The notes: generated from the letters alone by a model not told the origin. 64,000 bases of DNA from Bacteroidota bacterium (GCA_025963715.1 JAOQAG010000026.1:144327-208326), one strand, 5' to 3'; counted from the stretch's first letter, positions 27,729-36,915 are shown. Program-made: numbers and translations.

Positions 27729-28736
27729 ATGAACAAACATTTTTTCACTTATCGCCAGCCGGTACAACTGGAAAACGGACAAACATTAACTTCCGTTGAT
27801 GTGGTGTATCATACCTATGGCAAGCTTAATGCGGATAAAAGCAACGTGGTGTGGTTTTGCCATGCGCTTACCGCGAATGCCGATGTAAGCGATTGGTGGG
27901 ATTCGTTAGTGGGTGAAGGAAAAACGTACGATCCCGCAAATCATTTTATCATTTGTGCCAACATTATCGGCTCGTGCTACGGTTCTTCCGGACCATTGAG
28001 CATTAATGCACAAACGCAAAAAACATATTACAGCAGCTTCCCTAAAATCACCATCCGCGATATGGTGCAGGTACACATTATTCTGCGCAAACATTTAGGG
28101 ATCGAAAAAATAAATACCATCATCGGCGGCTCTATGGGCGGCTACCAGGTAATAGAATGGGCAATCACAGAGCCCGCTATTTTCGAAAACATGGTGCTGG
28201 TTGCTACCAGTCCGCAGGAATCCGCCTGGGGAATTGCCATTCATACCGCGCAACGCTTAGCGATCGAAACCGATCCGACATGGAGGGATCTGGATAAAAA
28301 TGCAGGTGCGATCGGCCTCAAAGCCGCACGTGCCATCGGAATGCTCACGTATAGAAACTACGGACAATTTGTAAAAACACAATCTGATCCCGATCACAAA
28401 CTCGATGATTACAAAGCCAGCTCCTATATTAATTACCAGGGCGAAAAATTAGTGAAGCGCTTCAATGCCTACAGTTATTGGATCTTAACCAAAGCAATGG
28501 ATTCGCACAACATTGCGCGCAACCGCGGCAGCATAGAAAATGTATTGAAAAACATCACAATAAAAACCACTATCATCGGCATTTCCAGCGATATGCTATG
28601 TCCCGTTGCCGAACAAAAATTTATGGCGCAGCACATTCCCAATTCCAGGTTTATTGAAATTAATTCTCCTTTCGGACATGATGGGTTTTTGATCGAAGGG
28701 AAACTGATTGGGGAAGCAATTACAAAGTACGAATAA
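27729..28736 (+). CDS. metX: Homoserine O-acetyltransferase
   Basis: The protein is 335 aa from ATG at 27729 (MNKHFFTYRQPVQLENGQTL); the longer frame from 27582 overlaps the divergent OsmC gene and is not the start. An alpha/beta hydrolase fold with nucleophile Ser in GGSMGGYQVIEWA, acidic residue in ISSDMLCPVAEQK and catalytic His in FGHDGFLIE. It transfers acetyl from acetyl-CoA to homoserine, first step of methionine synthesis. The pairing with metZ across the divergent promoter region fits. I saw no riboswitch with confidence in the 98-bp spacer. Confidence 0.93.
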   Translation: MNKHFFTYRQPVQLENGQTLTSVDVVYHTYGKLNADKSNVVWFCHALTANADVSDWWDSLVGEGKTYDPANHFIICANIIGSCYGSSGPLSINAQTQKTYYSSFPKITIRDMVQVHIILRKHLGIEKINTIIGGSMGGYQVIEWAITEPAIFENMVLVATSPQESAWGIAIHTAQRLAIETDPTWRDLDKNAGAIGLKAARAIGMLTYRNYGQFVKTQSDPDHKLDDYKASSYINYQGEKLVKRFNAYSYWILTKAMDSHNIARNRGSIENVLKNITIKTTIIGISSDMLCPVAEQKFMAQHIPNSRFIEINSPFGHDGFLIEGKLIGEAITKYE

Positions 28737-28894
28737 CGAACAGGAACGAATTTTACGAATCTGTGTGGTGCTGTGTAAATAAAAAGCCAGGGATTCACAG
28801 ATTTTTATCCGTTCATAATTTCACTGAATAATCGCAACGCGATTTTGAAATAATTTGTGAAAATTCCTTTTTATTCTTTTAATCTGTGAACTTC

Positions 28895-29009
28895 GCAGGC
28901 GCGAGTGTCCCACTCGTGCCAAACTATTTTATGGCATCTTGCCATTACTAAAATACATAAGAGCGGGACGCTCTAAAAATAAAAAGGCACGTTGGGACAA
29001 CGCGCCTGC
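28895..29009. repeat. Second REPIN, with altered but still paired stems
   Basis: Left arm 28895-28920 is identical to the left arm at 16644. Right arm 28986-29009 has its stem changed to CGTTG/CAACG. The inner hairpins persist: ATGGCA-TCT-TGCCAT (28931-28945) and AGAGC-GGGAC-GCTCT (28960-28974) where the first copy has AGGGC/GCCCT. Both altered stems stay paired. There is no transposase next to it. Confidence 0.85.
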
Positions 29010-29110
29010 GCACAAAAACCCCCTGTCAGGGTTTAAAACCCGGCAGGGATAAAATTTTAACATACAGGAAATACACAGATTCGTGATGTCATCCTGAGCT
29101 TGTTGAAGGA

Positions 29111-29151
29111 CGTTTCTGTTCCTGCCCGAATCGTTCAGGCGGGCGTTATCC
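29111..29151. repeat. 41-bp dispersed repeat, matched in inverse at 46365-46405
   Basis: The sequence starting CGTTTCTGTTCCTGCCCGAA is found as an exact 41-bp reverse complement at 46365-46405. It contains GCCCGAATCGTTCAGGCGGGC, a palindrome-like core. Both copies lie between genes. Confidence 0.75.
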
Positions 29152-29155
29152 GTAA

Positions 29156-29668
29156 TTATTTCTGGATCGGCACTTCACCGCCCGACATTCCACCTAAATC
29201 ACGGTCAAAAAAGTACAAGCCGCTTTTATCATTCCCGATAAATTTCAATTTATCCAATACCCTGCGCGATAATGCTTCTTCTTCGATCTGCTCGGAAACG
29301 TACCATTGCAGGAAGTTTTGAGTTGTATAATCTTTTTCTTTCAAACAGATCTCCACCAGATTATTGATCTCATTCGAAACCAACTCTTCGTGTTTCAACA
29401 CTTCTTCAAATACAAACTGTACCGATTTAAATGTTTGCGGCTGCTCTTTCAGCGCCGGGATCAATGCTTTTCCGCCGCGCTCGTTCACGTATTTAACAAG
29501 TTTTAACATGTGCATGCGCTCTTCGTCGGAGTGTGTGTATAAAAACGAAGCAACACCTTCCAAACCCTGCGTTTCCGCCCAGGATGCCATTGCTAAATAA
29601 TATTGTGATGAGGCCGCTTCCAACCCTATTTGGCGGTTTAAAGCGCTTTCTACTTTTTTAGTGATCAT
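29156..29668 (-). CDS. Ferritin (non-heme)
   Basis: The protein is 170 aa from ATG at 29668 (MITKKVESALNRQIGLEAAS). A four-helix ferritin with the ferroxidase glutamates and histidine in LEAASSQYYLAMASWAETQG and HSDEERMHMLKLVKYVNERG, a second pair in EEVLKHEE and EKDYTTQNFLQWYVSEQIEE. It stores iron and limits Fenton chemistry. The protein is normal in length for bacterial FtnA. A single gene, with its start 116 bp from the promoter of the DUF4175 gene. Confidence 0.95.
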   Translation of the reverse strand: MITKKVESALNRQIGLEAASSQYYLAMASWAETQGLEGVASFLYTHSDEERMHMLKLVKYVNERGGKALIPALKEQPQTFKSVQFVFEEVLKHEELVSNEINNLVEICLKEKDYTTQNFLQWYVSEQIEEEALSRRVLDKLKFIGNDKSGLYFFDRDLGGMSGGEVPIQK

Positions 29669-29783
29669 AGTATCAGTGATTTTAATGTTAAGATATATGT
29701 ACTTCTCTCCGGTACAAAACAAAGTTAATGGATTTTTCTTTTAAAAAAGAGTTTTCCCGGGATCCATTTTCACATTTCCATTC

Positions 29784-29814
29784 TTGGGAATGCGCCGGAT
29801 ATTATGTATCTTTG
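29784..29814 (+). promoter_or_regulatory. Promoter for the DUF4175 gene
   Basis: TTG (29784), 20 bp, TATCTTTG (29807-29814): full consensus match. Transcription would start about 35 bp before the ATG at 29856. Confidence 0.7.
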
Positions 29815-29855
29815 GATATGTAACAATCTGCAGAAAGCAGCGTTATATCCCCAAC

Positions 29856-32800
29856 ATGTCAGGCAATTATCAGAGTTTAATTCAAAAGCTGGATGAGTTC
29901 ATCCGCAAGTATTATAAAAACCAGGTTTTACGCGGCCTGATTTATAGTACAGGGCTTGTGCTGTTGTTTTTCATCTCGGTAACGGCACTCGAATATTTTG
30001 CGCATTTCAACACCGCCATCCGTACCACACTGTTTTATTTATTTATTGCCACCACATTGTTTGTGCTGGTCAGGTACATTGCTATTCCACTTTCCAAACT
30101 GTATAAATTCGGTAAAGTAATTTCCTATGCCGATGCTTCCGCGATCATCGGGCTGCACTTTTCCAACGTACAGGATAAATTATTGAATGTGCTCCAGCTG
30201 CAAAACAGCCAGCAACTCAACTCCGGCAACGATTTACTTTTAGAAGCCAGCATCGAGCAAAAAACAAAAGAATTAAAACCCGTACCCTTCACCTCTGCGG
30301 TGGATTTTTCGGAAAATAAAAAATATGTAAAATATGCGCTTATCCCGGTCTTGCTGATCACCGTGATTTTGTTTTCGGCGCCCAGCATTATTACCGACGG
30401 AACAAAACGATTGGTAAAACACGACGAATATTTTGAGAAAGAAGCGCCTTTCCAGTTTGTGATCACCAACAAAGATTTAAAAACGGTGGCGCAACAGGAT
30501 TTTGAATTGTCGATAAAGCTTACCGGCGAGGAGATCCCGGACAATGCCTTTATCGAGATCGATGGAAATGAATTTAAACTGGAGAAAGAAAACATCGTTA
30601 ATTTTAAATACCTGTTCAAAAACGTACAGAAAAACACCACCTTCCAGTTAAGTGCCGATGGTTTTAAATCCAGGGAATACGAGCTGGTGGCATTGCCTAA
30701 TCCGATCCTGTTGAATTTTGACATTGCGCTTTCATATCCGAAATACCTGAATAAAAAAGATGAGGTTTTAAAAAATACTGGCGACTTAGTAGTGCCTGCC
30801 GGAACCAAAGTAAGCTGGAATTTCAACACGCAAAACACACGTTTGCTGCGTCTGAATTTTAATGATACATCCTTTGCTGTTTCACCAAGCACAGAAAATG
30901 CATTCAATTATTCCATGCACCTGTTCCGCGATAAAACCTATTCCGTAACCACTTCCAACCAGTTCCTGAAAAGCAAGGATTCCGTAACGTATAATATCAA
31001 TGTGATCCCGGATGCCTATCCGCAGATCAGCGTGAATGAACAAAAAGATTCCACCTCCACAAAAAAATTGCACTTTCGCGGACAGGTAAAAGACGATTAC
31101 GGTTTTACAAAACTTACCTTCAATTACCGTTTTATTGTCAATAACGATTCCGCCATTACCGACAATTATAAAAAGATCACGACCAACACCAAAGCGCTTA
31201 CCGTAAGCACTACCAGCACGCAGGATATATTTTTCCATTACTGGGATCTGAATGAGCTGGGTGTAAATGCAGGCGACCAGATCGAATATTATTTTGAGGT
31301 GTTTGACAACGATGGTGTAACCGGCAGCAAATCCACGCGTTCGCAAAAAATGATCTTTAAAGCGCCTACAAAAGACGAGCTGGAAGCAAATACGGAAAAA
31401 AATAACGACAAGATCAAAGATGATCTGCAGGAAAGCATCAGCCAGGCGAAAGATGTACAAAAAGCACTGAGCGATCTGCAACGTAAAGTAGCGGAGAAAA
31501 AAGAGCTGAGCTGGGAAGAGAAAAAGAAATTGCAGGATCTGCTTGAAAAGCAAAAACAATTGCAGAAAAAAGTAGAAAATATCAAAAACCAAAATGCGCA
31601 GAACAACGAGCAGAAAAATGAATACACCCCGCCGAACGAGGAAATGATGGACAAACAAAAACAGCTGGAAGAATTGTTCGACAAGGTAATGACGCCCGAA
31701 ATGAAAGACAAGTACAACGAGCTGCAAAAGCTGTTGGAACAAATGGACAAGGATAAAGTGCAGGATGCGCTGGATAAAATGAAGCTCGACAATAAAGACC
31801 TGATGAAGGAGCTGGACCGCAATCTCGAGATCTTTAAACAGATGGAAGTGGAACAAAAGCTGCAGCAGAACATTGATAAGCTGAACGAGCTGGCGAAAAA
31901 AGAAGATGATCTTGCAAAGAAAAGTGAAGATAAAAAAGCGGATGCAAAAGATCAGAAGGAAAAGCAGGATAGCCTGAACAAACGTTTTGACGAGCTGAAA
32001 AAAGACATCCAGGATCTCCAGAAAAAGAACAGTGAGCTGGAAGAACCTAAAAAACTGGACAGCCCCGAAGAAAGCCAGAAAAAGCAGGACGATATTAAAA
32101 ACGACATGCAGAAAAGCAGCGATCAGCTAAATCAGAACCAGAAAAAGGATGCTGCAAAATCCCAGAAAAGCGCTGCACAAAAAATGCAGCAGATGAGCGA
32201 GCAGATGCAGCAACAGCAACAACAGGATCAGCAGCAGCAGGAAGGCGAGGACATTGACAAGCTGCGCGGATTGCTGGAAAATGTGTTGCAATTGTCATTC
32301 GGGCAGGAAGCGCTGATGGATGAGGTTTCGAAAGCAAAAACCAATGATCCGCGATATTACAAGCTGAACCAGAAACAGAAAAAATTACAGGACGACGCCA
32401 AAATGGTGGACGATAGCCTGCTTGCACTTGCGAAACGCGTACCGCAGATAAAAGTTTCGGTATTGCGGGAAACAAGCGCTATAGAGATGAACATGGGTAA
32501 AGCGGTGGAAGAGATCAACGACTCGCAAACTCCTTCGTTTGATGGTAAAAATCACAAGCAGGAAGCCATGAGCCGCCAGCAGTTTGCCATGACATCCGTA
32601 AACAACCTTGCATTGATGCTGAATGAAGCATTGCAGCAGATGCAGGCCGAAGCAAAGAAAAAAAGCGGCAAACCCGGAAGCGGAAGCTGTAACAAACCCG
32701 GCGGAAGCGGCAAAAAACCTTCTATGTCCGATATGCGCCAGATGCAGGAACAGTTGAACAAACAGATCCAGGCGCTGAAAGAAGGAATGGCAAAAGGCGG

Positions 32801-33263
32801 TAAAAAACCCGGCGATAAACAAGGAATGGGCACCGGTGGTATGAGCCAGCAACTGGCACAATTGGCAGCGCAGCAGGAAGCCATCCGCAAGGAATTGGGT
32901 AAAATGGCGGATCAGATCAATAAAGATGGAAAAGGCGCTGGAAATTTGGGTAAACTGGCCGATAAGATGGAACAGACCGAAACCGACCTGGTAAATAAAA
33001 TGCTGAGCGATGAAACCATTAAACGCCAGCAGGAGATCCTGACGCGGATGCTGGAATCCGAAAAAGCGGAGAAAGAACGCGAAATGGATGAAAAAAGACA
33101 ATCGAATGAAGCGAAAAATGAAAATTATAGTAACCCTAATGAATTTTTAGAGTATAACAGACTGAAACAAAAGGAAACGGAGCTACTCAAAACGGTTCCA
33201 CCGTCATTAAATCCGTTTTACAAAGCAAAAGTCAATCAATACTTTAACAATTTCGGGGAATAA
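29856..33263 (+). CDS. DUF4175-family membrane protein with long coiled coil
   Basis: The protein is 1135 aa from ATG at 29856 (MSGNYQSLIQKLDEFIRKYY). Three membrane helices lie near the N-terminus (GLVLLFFISVTALEYFAHF, LFIATTLFVLVRYIAIPL, LIPVLLITVILFSAP). A strand-rich domain follows to about residue 520, then a very long Lys/Gln/Glu-rich coiled coil with Q-runs and Gly/Lys-rich patches (GKPGSGSCNKPGGSGKKP). DUF4175 proteins are of unknown function in Bacteroidota. It ends 4 bp before the RsbW-like ATPase gene, so they are co-transcribed. Confidence 0.85.
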   Translation: MSGNYQSLIQKLDEFIRKYYKNQVLRGLIYSTGLVLLFFISVTALEYFAHFNTAIRTTLFYLFIATTLFVLVRYIAIPLSKLYKFGKVISYADASAIIGLHFSNVQDKLLNVLQLQNSQQLNSGNDLLLEASIEQKTKELKPVPFTSAVDFSENKKYVKYALIPVLLITVILFSAPSIITDGTKRLVKHDEYFEKEAPFQFVITNKDLKTVAQQDFELSIKLTGEEIPDNAFIEIDGNEFKLEKENIVNFKYLFKNVQKNTTFQLSADGFKSREYELVALPNPILLNFDIALSYPKYLNKKDEVLKNTGDLVVPAGTKVSWNFNTQNTRLLRLNFNDTSFAVSPSTENAFNYSMHLFRDKTYSVTTSNQFLKSKDSVTYNINVIPDAYPQISVNEQKDSTSTKKLHFRGQVKDDYGFTKLTFNYRFIVNNDSAITDNYKKITTNTKALTVSTTSTQDIFFHYWDLNELGVNAGDQIEYYFEVFDNDGVTGSKSTRSQKMIFKAPTKDELEANTEKNNDKIKDDLQESISQAKDVQKALSDLQRKVAEKKELSWEEKKKLQDLLEKQKQLQKKVENIKNQNAQNNEQKNEYTPPNEEMMDKQKQLEELFDKVMTPEMKDKYNELQKLLEQMDKDKVQDALDKMKLDNKDLMKELDRNLEIFKQMEVEQKLQQNIDKLNELAKKEDDLAKKSEDKKADAKDQKEKQDSLNKRFDELKKDIQDLQKKNSELEEPKKLDSPEESQKKQDDIKNDMQKSSDQLNQNQKKDAAKSQKSAAQKMQQMSEQMQQQQQQDQQQQEGEDIDKLRGLLENVLQLSFGQEALMDEVSKAKTNDPRYYKLNQKQKKLQDDAKMVDDSLLALAKRVPQIKVSVLRETSAIEMNMGKAVEEINDSQTPSFDGKNHKQEAMSRQQFAMTSVNNLALMLNEALQQMQAEAKKKSGKPGSGSCNKPGGSGKKPSMSDMRQMQEQLNKQIQALKEGMAKGGKKPGDKQGMGTGGMSQQLAQLAAQQEAIRKELGKMADQINKDGKGAGNLGKLADKMEQTETDLVNKMLSDETIKRQQEILTRMLESEKAEKEREMDEKRQSNEAKNENYSNPNEFLEYNRLKQKETELLKTVPPSLNPFYKAKVNQYFNNFGE

Positions 33264-33267
33264 CAAT

Positions 33268-33681
33268 ATGGTACTTGCAGAAAATCAAAAAATCCGCATT
33301 TCATCCAAAGCGGAAAATATAATTCTTGTCGAACGTATGATCGAGGATGTATGCGACCTGTTCAATATCAGCGAAGATTATTACGGGAACATTCTTGTAT
33401 CGCTCACAGAAGCGGTAAACAATGCCATTTATCACGGTAATAAAGCCAACCCGAATAAGAACATCGATATTTCTTTTAAATCGCATCCCGACAGGGTTTC
33501 TTTCAGCGTGAAAGACGAAGGTCCGGGATTTAATTATGATAATTTACCGGATCCTACTAACCCGGAAAACATTGAAAAGCCAAACGGGCGCGGCGTATTT
33601 TTGATGCGCAACCTGGCTGATAAAGTTTATTTTGAAGACAATGGAAGCAAAGTGATTTTAGATTTCAGAGTCAGTGATTAA
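33268..33681 (+). CDS. RsbW-like HATPase_c serine kinase / anti-sigma factor-type protein
   Basis: The protein is 137 aa and is a single GHKL ATPase domain. The N box is VSLTEAVNNAIYHGNKANPN, the G1 box VKDEGPGFNYDNL and the G2 box NGRGVFLMRNLADKV. This is the RsbW/SpoIIAB-type domain used in partner switching, where it phosphorylates STAS antagonists that SpoIIE-type phosphatases reverse. Four such phosphatases occur in this window, but no STAS protein is beside it. It is co-transcribed with the DUF4175 gene. Whether it acts as kinase or anti-sigma factor is not visible. Confidence 0.85.
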   Translation: MVLAENQKIRISSKAENIILVERMIEDVCDLFNISEDYYGNILVSLTEAVNNAIYHGNKANPNKNIDISFKSHPDRVSFSVKDEGPGFNYDNLPDPTNPENIEKPNGRGVFLMRNLADKVYFEDNGSKVILDFRVSD

Positions 33682-33704
33682 TAAATGACCCCTACATTAA
33701 AAGC

Positions 33705-33733
33705 AAAAACCTCCTGTGACCGGGAGGTTTTTT
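33705..33733. terminator. Bidirectional terminator between the ATPase and the histidine kinase
   Basis: AAAACCTCC / GGAGGTTTT hairpin with T tracts on both strands, between convergent genes. A 17-bp part of its left side (ATTAAAAGCAAAAACCT) recurs at 36847-36863. Confidence 0.8.
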
Positions 33734-33771
33734 GTTTTGGTTACCGCAGTTTCTCCTGAAACATAATGTAA

Positions 33772-34848
33772 TTACAATTCATCTTTTGTCAGCGTCAGCT
33801 TTATTTTATAAATGTGGTGCTCGTCCGTAACCTCCAGCGTATGCCTTCCGGGATATACCAATTCAATGCGTTTCCGGATGAGACCATTACCTAAACCGCC
33901 CTGGCCGGGAGTTTCCTGCTTGTGTTCGGGATATGCATTTTCACACTCAAATATAATTTTATTCTTTTCAACTGTTACCACGATCTTTATCGCATTCTCT
34001 GTTTTTTTATTTTCGGCGTGCTTAAATGCATTTTCTATAAAAGGAATAAAGATCATGGGTGCGATCATATTACTACCGGCATTACCATTCATGGTATAAA
34101 TAACATAATCAGGATTGGCGGTCCTGATCTTCTGAAGATCAATGTATTTTTCGATGTACAACAATTCCTGCGCAAGCGGGATCTGTTCTGATTTTGTTTC
34201 ATACAGCATAAAGCGCATGATGTCCGATAATTTATTGAGGTAAACTGATGCTTTAGCAGCATCCAAACCGATCAGCACATCAATGTTATTGATCGTATTG
34301 AATAAAAAATGCGGGTTAAGCTGCGATTTTATCAAAGTCAGTTCCATTTCATAATTCTTTTTATTGAGGTCTTCCTTCAGTTTAATATCGGCGTAAGCGG
34401 TAATAAATCCGCGGGTAACAAGGCCTACGATCCCATTGGCAACTGCAACAACAGATGTAAGAAACATAGCGATCAAAATCTCAGAAGGCTGATAGTTTGG
34501 AAAAATTTTATCGCGAAAATTATCTCCTGCCCCGCCAATAAGAATGCTTAGTGTGATCTCACCGGCCAGGCCACACATCACTGCTGTTAACAACCCGTAA
34601 ACAAACAGTGCAAAAATCCGTTTACGGCCCAGGTAATTCGGAAATAAAAATCCATAAAAAACGTAAAAACTCAACACGCCGGGCACAAGAGCAAAACCCA
34701 GCATCATTTTAAAATACATGATCGACGCTCCGGCAAGAAGCCGTGTGCCGGTAATGCCCGCTGTTATAACCGAATAGATGAACAACAATAACAGCAGGTA
34801 ACCGATCCAATACGACAAATGAATAATGATGATGCCCGATCTTTTCAT
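33772..34848 (-). CDS. LytS-type sensor histidine kinase (His_kinase, PF06580 form)
   Basis: The protein is 358 aa. Four to six membrane helices in the first about 165 residues (for example IIIIHLSYWIGYLLLLLFIY and MMLGFALVPGVLSFYVFYGF) are followed by the His_kinase box KSQLNPHFLFNTINNIDVLI, whose His is the phosphorylation site. A GHKL ATPase domain follows (IPFIENAFKHAENK, GLGNGLIRKRIEL). Such kinases normally pair with a LytTR response regulator, which is absent here. It lies 70 bp downstream of an ABC-2 permease on the same strand and so seems tied to that transporter. Confidence 0.9.
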   Translation of the reverse strand: MKRSGIIIIHLSYWIGYLLLLLFIYSVITAGITGTRLLAGASIMYFKMMLGFALVPGVLSFYVFYGFLFPNYLGRKRIFALFVYGLLTAVMCGLAGEITLSILIGGAGDNFRDKIFPNYQPSEILIAMFLTSVVAVANGIVGLVTRGFITAYADIKLKEDLNKKNYEMELTLIKSQLNPHFLFNTINNIDVLIGLDAAKASVYLNKLSDIMRFMLYETKSEQIPLAQELLYIEKYIDLQKIRTANPDYVIYTMNGNAGSNMIAPMIFIPFIENAFKHAENKKTENAIKIVVTVEKNKIIFECENAYPEHKQETPGQGGLGNGLIRKRIELVYPGRHTLEVTDEHHIYKIKLTLTKDEL

Positions 34849-34918
34849 TTTTTACTCAATACTAATTCAATTCTAAAATTTATAAATCCCAATTCCTTAA
34901 TCCTGATTCCTAAATTTT

Positions 34919-35695
34919 TTACCCTTTTTCTTTTTTTCTAATATAAAGAATATATGCGGCAATCATAAACACCACGAAATAAATTAATGCGCAGGTATGC
35001 AAATGTATCGAAGGATCTATTTTTCCCTGGTTCTCTTTAAAATTCATCGGGCAATAGGTATACGGCACCAGGTAGCCGTATTTCCAGTTCATGGCCAGCA
35101 AAGAAGCTACCAGCAATCCAAATCCGGCAGCGATCGGTACAATGAAATTTTTAAACATCAGGCTTAATAAATACTGAAGCGCTACGATCGGCAAACAATC
35201 TATGAAAAATTTAAAGCTGCCTTTCAGGTAGGGATAAAATGGAAAAGGCTGCGCCGGGAAAGCTACGGCTCTGAATAAAACAGACGGTACGATCGCTGAT
35301 AAATAGATCCCGATGTTGAACACAATAAAAAGTTGGATCAGCATCAGCATGATGACTGCAAACTTTGAAAAGAAGATCACCGTTAAGGATTGCGGCGTGG
35401 TATGCAGCTGTTTCCAGGTGTTGTTTTTAAATTCCAGGTTGGTGATGAGGCTGGCAAATAAAATAATGGATAAAGGCAGAAAAAACATACCCATGGCAGC
35501 CCAGTTGCGGAACCAGATCATTTCCCAAAAATGTTTAAGCCCCACCTCTTTGTAAGTTGAATCGAAAGAGATCATCCGCATAAAAATTATAAGCGCAGGC
35601 ATAAATAACGCCGACATGAGCATGAGCCAGGATGCGGCTGTACGCCTTTTTTTGATCAGCTCACTTTGAAAACTGTGAATGAAAGAAGTTATCAT
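34919..35695 (-). CDS. ABC-2 type transporter permease
   Basis: The protein is 258 aa with about six hydrophobic helices (SWLMLMSALFMPALIIFMRM, MFFLPLSIILFASLITNLEF, FAVIMLMLIQLFIVFNIGIY, FIVPIAAGFGLLVASLLAMN, ALIYFVVFMIAAYILYIRKK) and the ABC2_membrane_4-like layout found in bacitracin/lantibiotic immunity exporters. It starts 6 bp after the ATPase gene and is followed by the histidine kinase. Probable role: the membrane half of an export or immunity pump; the substrate is unknown. Confidence 0.88.
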   Translation of the reverse strand: MITSFIHSFQSELIKKRRTAASWLMLMSALFMPALIIFMRMISFDSTYKEVGLKHFWEMIWFRNWAAMGMFFLPLSIILFASLITNLEFKNNTWKQLHTTPQSLTVIFFSKFAVIMLMLIQLFIVFNIGIYLSAIVPSVLFRAVAFPAQPFPFYPYLKGSFKFFIDCLPIVALQYLLSLMFKNFIVPIAAGFGLLVASLLAMNWKYGYLVPYTYCPMNFKENQGKIDPSIHLHTCALIYFVVFMIAAYILYIRKKEKG

Positions 35696-35701
35696 ATTTT
35701 T

Positions 35702-36604
35702 TTATTTTATAAGGTCCATAAAAATTGTTTCGAGGTCGTTTTTCACCGTTGTTATTTCGAATACGCCAATGTTATTTTTCACCAGCAACTCATTCATCTG
35801 TACGATCTTTTCTTTCGGCAGCAGCGGCAGAATAATTTTTTCTGCAGTGATCTTCGCGTTTAATTGCTGATCATTGATGATGCTCAATGCGCGGCCGTTA
35901 TCGCTTGTGCCGATACTTAAATGCGAGGTTTGCTGCTGTTTGCTGATCAGCTCCGGCAGCGTTCCCTGGAACATCATATTCCCTTTGTGGATAATTCCCA
36001 CATGCGTTACCAGCTTTTCGATCTCGGATAACAAATGGCTCGAAATTAAGATCGTGATCTTTTTTTCCTGGTTCAGCCGTTTTAATAACTCACGCATTTC
36101 AATGATCCCGTTCGGATCCAGCCCGTTAGTCGGCTCATCCAGGATCAGGATCGAAGGATCGTTCAGCATCGCGATCGCAATGCTCAGGCGCTGCTTCATT
36201 CCCAATGAAAATTTCCCTGCTTTCTTTTTTCCGGTACCGGATAAGCCCACTAATTCCAGCACCTCCGCAATGCGTTGTTTCGGGCATTGATAGATCTTTT
36301 GCAGCACGGCCAGGTTTTCTGTCGCCGTTAAATGCGCATAAATAGAAGGACTTTCGATCAGTGAGCCCACTTTTTGCAAGGTCGCTATCCTGTTCTGCTC
36401 AAACGGTTTCCCGAAAAAAGAAATGGTACCCTGTTGTTTTTTCAGCAATCCGAGAAGCAATCGCAGCGTAGTGGTTTTTCCGGCGCCATTTGGCCCTAAA
36501 AAGCCATAAATAGCGCCTTCCGGCACCTGCATGTTGATCCCCTGTAATGCAATTTCTTTTTCAGAAAAAGCATGAACAAGGTTTGTCGTTTCAATGGTGT
36601 TCAT
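35702..36604 (-). CDS. ABC transporter ATP-binding protein (BcrA-like)
   Basis: The protein is 300 aa. Walker A GPNGAGKTT, Q-loop GSLIESPSIYAHLTATENL, signature FSLGMKQRL, Walker [21 protein letters not shown] and H-loop HLLSEIEK are all present. The sequence outline and length suit the BcrA/LanF-type exporters of peptide antibiotics. It is the first gene of a three-gene operon with the ABC-2 permease and LytS-type kinase. The ligand is inference. A CAAAACTA on the plus strand (TAGTTTTG on the minus) at 36731-36738 may be its -7 element. Confidence 0.9.
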   Translation of the reverse strand: MNTIETTNLVHAFSEKEIALQGINMQVPEGAIYGFLGPNGAGKTTTLRLLLGLLKKQQGTISFFGKPFEQNRIATLQKVGSLIESPSIYAHLTATENLAVLQKIYQCPKQRIAEVLELVGLSGTGKKKAGKFSLGMKQRLSIAIAMLNDPSILILDEPTNGLDPNGIIEMRELLKRLNQEKKITILISSHLLSEIEKLVTHVGIIHKGNMMFQGTLPELISKQQQTSHLSIGTSDNGRALSIINDQQLNAKITAEKIILPLLPKEKIVQMNELLVKNNIGVFEITTVKNDLETIFMDLIK

Positions 36605-36915
36605 AGCTCAGTTTTATTGATTTTATTTTTTGATCCGGATTTCCTGTTGCCTGGATGTTATTCCGGCATTCGGCCCAATCATTTCGTTTTTGGTTTCAGG
36701 AATCTTATACCAGCACGTTTGAATCCGGATCAAAACTAGGCAGTTTTGTTGCGGATTAAAATTATATTATGCTAAGCGGCGAGGTTTGTCTGCAAAGGGC
36801 GGGATTTGTTCTGCAAGATGGGAATCAATGATTGATGAATGCTTTTATTAAAAGCAAAAACCTCTCGTGATTGGGAAATTTTTTTGTTGTTTGCATATAC
36901 TTTCACAGTTTATTA
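36605..36915. other. Non-coding 311-bp gap with degenerate terminator copy
   Basis: No gene seen. From 36847 a partial copy of the terminator at 33705 (17 identical bases) is followed by T-rich sequence; the stem is no longer well paired. The repeated-looking phrase GGCGGGATTTGTTCTGCAAG (36799-36818) has no partner I could find. Confidence 0.4.

Larger units (their letters stand above)
28737..29155. other. Non-coding 419-bp gap rich in dispersed repeats
   Basis: No gene seen. It holds the second REPIN (28895-29009), an intergenic tract with AATCTGTG-type repeats just before it, and a 41-bp repeat unit (29111-29151) that recurs inverted at 46365-46405. Between these lies GTCATCCTGAGCTTGTTGAA (29095-29114), a widely dispersed motif in Bacteroidota as I recall it. 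Confidence 0.6.

Noticed and set aside
30882-31856. Long antisense ORFs over the DUF4175 gene
   Set aside because: They arise from the Lys/Gln-rich sense codons (Leu/Phe-rich on the reverse) and have no domain-like features.
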